NCBI RefSeq assembly: GCF_009711125.1
Contig: NZ_WMIB01000010.1
Span: 56,198 to 120,197, forward strand
Direction of reading: 5' to 3'
DNA length: 64,000 bases
Source of the DNA: Metabacillus mangrovi
GTDB taxonomy: Bacteria > Bacillota > Bacilli > Bacillales > Bacillaceae
Both the position numbers and the translations under genes were made by a program. Below the pieces are notes generated by a model. The model had not been told where the DNA came from. It ran no database searches and saw nothing but the letters and a program-made list of their open reading frames with translations. Positions 61,994 to 64,000 of this stretch are shown piece after piece; position 1 is the first letter of the stretch; the number at the start of each line of letters is the position of its first letter.

Positions 61994-63688
61994 TCATTCA
62001 GGCATTTCTATTTTAGGCTGTTCCTCCAGGTGCTCTGTGGCTGTCTCTGCCACAAATACGAAGTCCTCATAGTTTACCGCATTCAGCGGGAATTTCATCA
62101 CTGCCGTTCCTTTTTTATCATAAACGGCTACTTTTTTGGAAAAAGCATCGAAAAGCCTGGATCCGATGCCTGCTCTTTCGATGGTGATCTCCCCTATTTC
62201 ATTCAGCTTCACCGCATAATGCCTGCCCCTCTCCGTATAGCGGAGTTCTGTTCCAGTCAGCTCTACCTTTTGCCGCCTGAATTTCCACTGATACAGATGG
62301 GTGCCTGTCACGAGGATGAACAGGAGGGACGTGAGCCCGATATAAACTGGATCCTGTGAAGAAGCCGCCTGGAAAATGCGGTAAGCAAGAACCGGATACA
62401 AGATATAATACCAGCGGCTCACCCGGGGCTTGCTGACATAATGGACTTTATTCGCCTCATACTCCAGCATCTTCCTCGTGCCATCCAAAAATTCCTTCAC
62501 ATGTTTTTCTGCTGAACGATAGTCTTCCTCCAGGATGTGCGTCTCCTCCCGGCAAAACGGGAGGTCATCCCCCTCGTGAAGCGGATAGCCCCCAATCCAG
62601 GCCGGACGCAGGCTGCCCTCTTCCTTAACGGCGGCTAGGTAATAGCGGAAGGTGATCTCCTCTTCCTGGATTTCCACCTTCTCCTGAATAGACAGCTCTT
62701 CCGGAACAAACCCATGAAGATGAACGGCATGCCGGAACAAATGGCTCCGCGCGAAGGCCTCCTGTCTGTTTTCTTTAATAGGAAACCAGTCTTCCTTCTT
62801 GATGCGGATCAATTCTAAATAAAACGGCTCACAAGTTTCAGGATTCTCTGCACATTCCTGCAAAACTGCCTGATCTGCAGGAAAACCTTTTTTCAGTAAC
62901 GCAATGACAGCGCTCATTCTAATCAAGCGATCTTTGAACTGCAAAGCTTCTTCTGCAAACGCCTTCATTTGTTCGTCAAAATAGTATTCCATGAGCGAAA
63001 GAAGAATGCACATATCGCCCCGGATGGAAAGGTACGTATCCTTCCAGCTTCCGTAAACATACGCGAGAGCGTAGTCCTTTTCATAGCCTTTATACAGTGC
63101 TCTCTTTTTCTCATAATCTCCAGCAAGCAGCGGTGTCACAAACTCCGGCCGGTACACCTCCATCAAGCCCCGGTCAAGGCTCAAAGAAAGCAGCTCATAC
63201 AGCGTCTCTTTTTGCGCATCGTTATCCAGAAGATGAAGGCTGTTTTCCACCAGTCTTCTTGCCAGATGCGGCTGATCCAGCAGGGCGAGCATCGGGAATT
63301 CCCTTCCCTCTGTCAAATCCTGTTCAATTAGCCGGTATATTCTTTCTTCAAGCCCTTTAAACGTGCTGATATACGTAATGACTGCTTCCCTGGCAGACAA
63401 ACTGTAACCCGCATACTGTTCAGCAAGCTTTTCCGCCAGCTCAGCAAAACGGAAATTCGTCACAAAATCAACTAAATGAAAACTTGGATCATCCCATTCA
63501 TAGCCAGTCTTAGGAAAAGCAGAAGCCGCTTCCTCTGCAAGCCATTCCAGCGAAAGAAGATTCATCTCAAGGTCCTCTTCCTCCCCCAGCTCAACAATCT
63601 CCATAACAGCTGAATACCGAATATCTTTATCTGGATCCTTCAGCTCTTCGACAAGTTCCTTCAAGTAATTTTTAGCAGGTGCTGCCAT
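61994..63688 (-). CDS. HEAT-like repeat / two-helix membrane / PH-like domain protein, unrecognised
   Basis: A 564-residue protein. The ATG at 63688 after ATGGGGGAAAC is chosen; an open start at 63745 lacks a site. Residues about 1-330 are helical and acidic with a HEAT-like opening (LVEELKDPDKDIRYSAVMEI). About 335-410 is a mixed, more beta-rich part. Two membrane helices lie at about 418-438 (WYYILYPVLAYRIFQ) and 445-467 (GLTSLLFILVTGTHLYQW). The last about 95 residues are beta-rich and PH-like (VELTGTELRYTERGRHYAVK). The N-terminal region and the tail should lie on the same side of the membrane. I know no function for it. Confidence 0.7.
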   Translation of the reverse strand: MAAPAKNYLKELVEELKDPDKDIRYSAVMEIVELGEEEDLEMNLLSLEWLAEEAASAFPKTGYEWDDPSFHLVDFVTNFRFAELAEKLAEQYAGYSLSAREAVITYISTFKGLEERIYRLIEQDLTEGREFPMLALLDQPHLARRLVENSLHLLDNDAQKETLYELLSLSLDRGLMEVYRPEFVTPLLAGDYEKKRALYKGYEKDYALAYVYGSWKDTYLSIRGDMCILLSLMEYYFDEQMKAFAEEALQFKDRLIRMSAVIALLKKGFPADQAVLQECAENPETCEPFYLELIRIKKEDWFPIKENRQEAFARSHLFRHAVHLHGFVPEELSIQEKVEIQEEEITFRYYLAAVKEEGSLRPAWIGGYPLHEGDDLPFCREETHILEEDYRSAEKHVKEFLDGTRKMLEYEANKVHYVSKPRVSRWYYILYPVLAYRIFQAASSQDPVYIGLTSLLFILVTGTHLYQWKFRRQKVELTGTELRYTERGRHYAVKLNEIGEITIERAGIGSRLFDAFSKKVAVYDKKGTAVMKFPLNAVNYEDFVFVAETATEHLEEQPKIEMPE

Positions 63689-63897
63689 CTGTTTGTTTCC
63701 CCCATAAGATCCGATGAAATTGCCGCGATCTCTACATCCCGACACATTATTTTAGCACAGAATGACAGACTTTTTTCCAACTTTTAGTTTATTAATCCAA
63801 GGCTTAAACCGCGGAGCAGTACCAACACCTCCGGAATTCAGCACGATCATTACAGGCATGGATTGGGTGTGCGATTTAAAAAAATAGCTCTGTTAAA

Positions 63898-64000
63898 CTT
63901 GGTTGTTGATTGCAGCTAGCAGGCGTTCGCTCATCCAGGGGCGGGCGGTGAGCCTCCTCGCCGCTGCGCGACTGCGGGGTCTCACCTGTCCCGCTGCTCT
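63898..64000. repeat. Partial GC-rich palindromic element (common Bacillaceae type)
   Basis: From about GTTGTTGATTGCAGC to the window edge the sequence becomes GC-rich, with nested inverted repeats (GGTGAG...CTCACC; GGGCGGGC and CTGTCCCGCTGC). I recognise the core (GGCGGTGAGCCTCCTCG, then CGGGGTCTCACCTGTCCCGC) as resembling an interspersed element found in many Bacillus genomes. It is cut by the edge and its function is unknown to me. Confidence 0.7.

Overview
The window is chromosomal DNA of an endospore-forming Bacillaceae (Bacillus-type Firmicute). It carries spo0F, spoIIR, racA and rsfA, has AGGAGG-type ribosome sites, and its gene order largely matches the Bacillus subtilis segment from the atp operon through prfA, rho, pyrG, argS and speE to ywfO. 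No rRNA, tRNA, prophage, insertion sequence or CRISPR array was seen. The species cannot be fixed from this sequence alone.

Layout. 1-1350: a membrane protein cut by the window edge, a decayed second copy of its 5' part, and a possible sigma-factor relic; the usual order downstream of atpC is broken here. 1386-8577: complete F1Fo-ATP synthase operon (atpZ-I-B-E-F-H-A-G-D-C, minus strand). 8771-21240: vpr-type protease, upp, glyA, the ywlG-rpiB-ywlE-mntP-ywlC-ywlB block, spoIIR, a Nudix hydrolase, prmC and prfA. 21421-22894 (plus): a membrane protein, a VOC protein and racA. 23715-30769 (minus): tdk, rpmE, rho, glpX, murA2, transaldolase and fbaA. 30956-34945: spo0F, ywjG, pyrG with a CTP-type attenuator leader, and rpoE. 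35349-45894: one acyl-CoA catabolic operon (fadF-mmgA-mmgB-mmgC-acdA-tetR-icmF) with FadR-like operators and a cre site. 46099-48268 (plus): clsB and uvsE. 48825-52833: argS, ywiB, speB, speE. 53029-57442: pbpG, ywhD, ywhC, a 4-OT tautomerase and an arylamine N-acetyltransferase. 57900-63688: ywgA, ywfO, rsfA, lipL and an unrecognised HEAT/transmembrane/PH-like protein.

The genes are mostly housekeeping: energy conservation, C1, nucleotide and polyamine metabolism, translation termination, cell-wall synthesis, lower glycolysis/gluconeogenesis, fatty and branched acyl-CoA breakdown, and sporulation control.

The least explained material is intergenic. (1) A repeat family with palindromic GGGGAC...GTCCCC linkers occupies four junctions, all between convergent genes (racA/tdk, ywjG/pyrG, uvsE/argS, nat/ywgA). 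(2) Upstream of vpr there is an array of nine short motifs spaced about 21 bp apart, in two motif classes. (3) A cluster of five perfect and two near-perfect DnaA boxes lies around the start of ywlC. (4) A different GC-rich palindromic element enters at the right edge. Regulatory sites readable from sequence include sigma-H-like promoters (spo0F, racA), a FadR-like operator inside the fadF promoter, a PurBox-like pair at glyA, and the pyrG GGGCUC start with its terminator.
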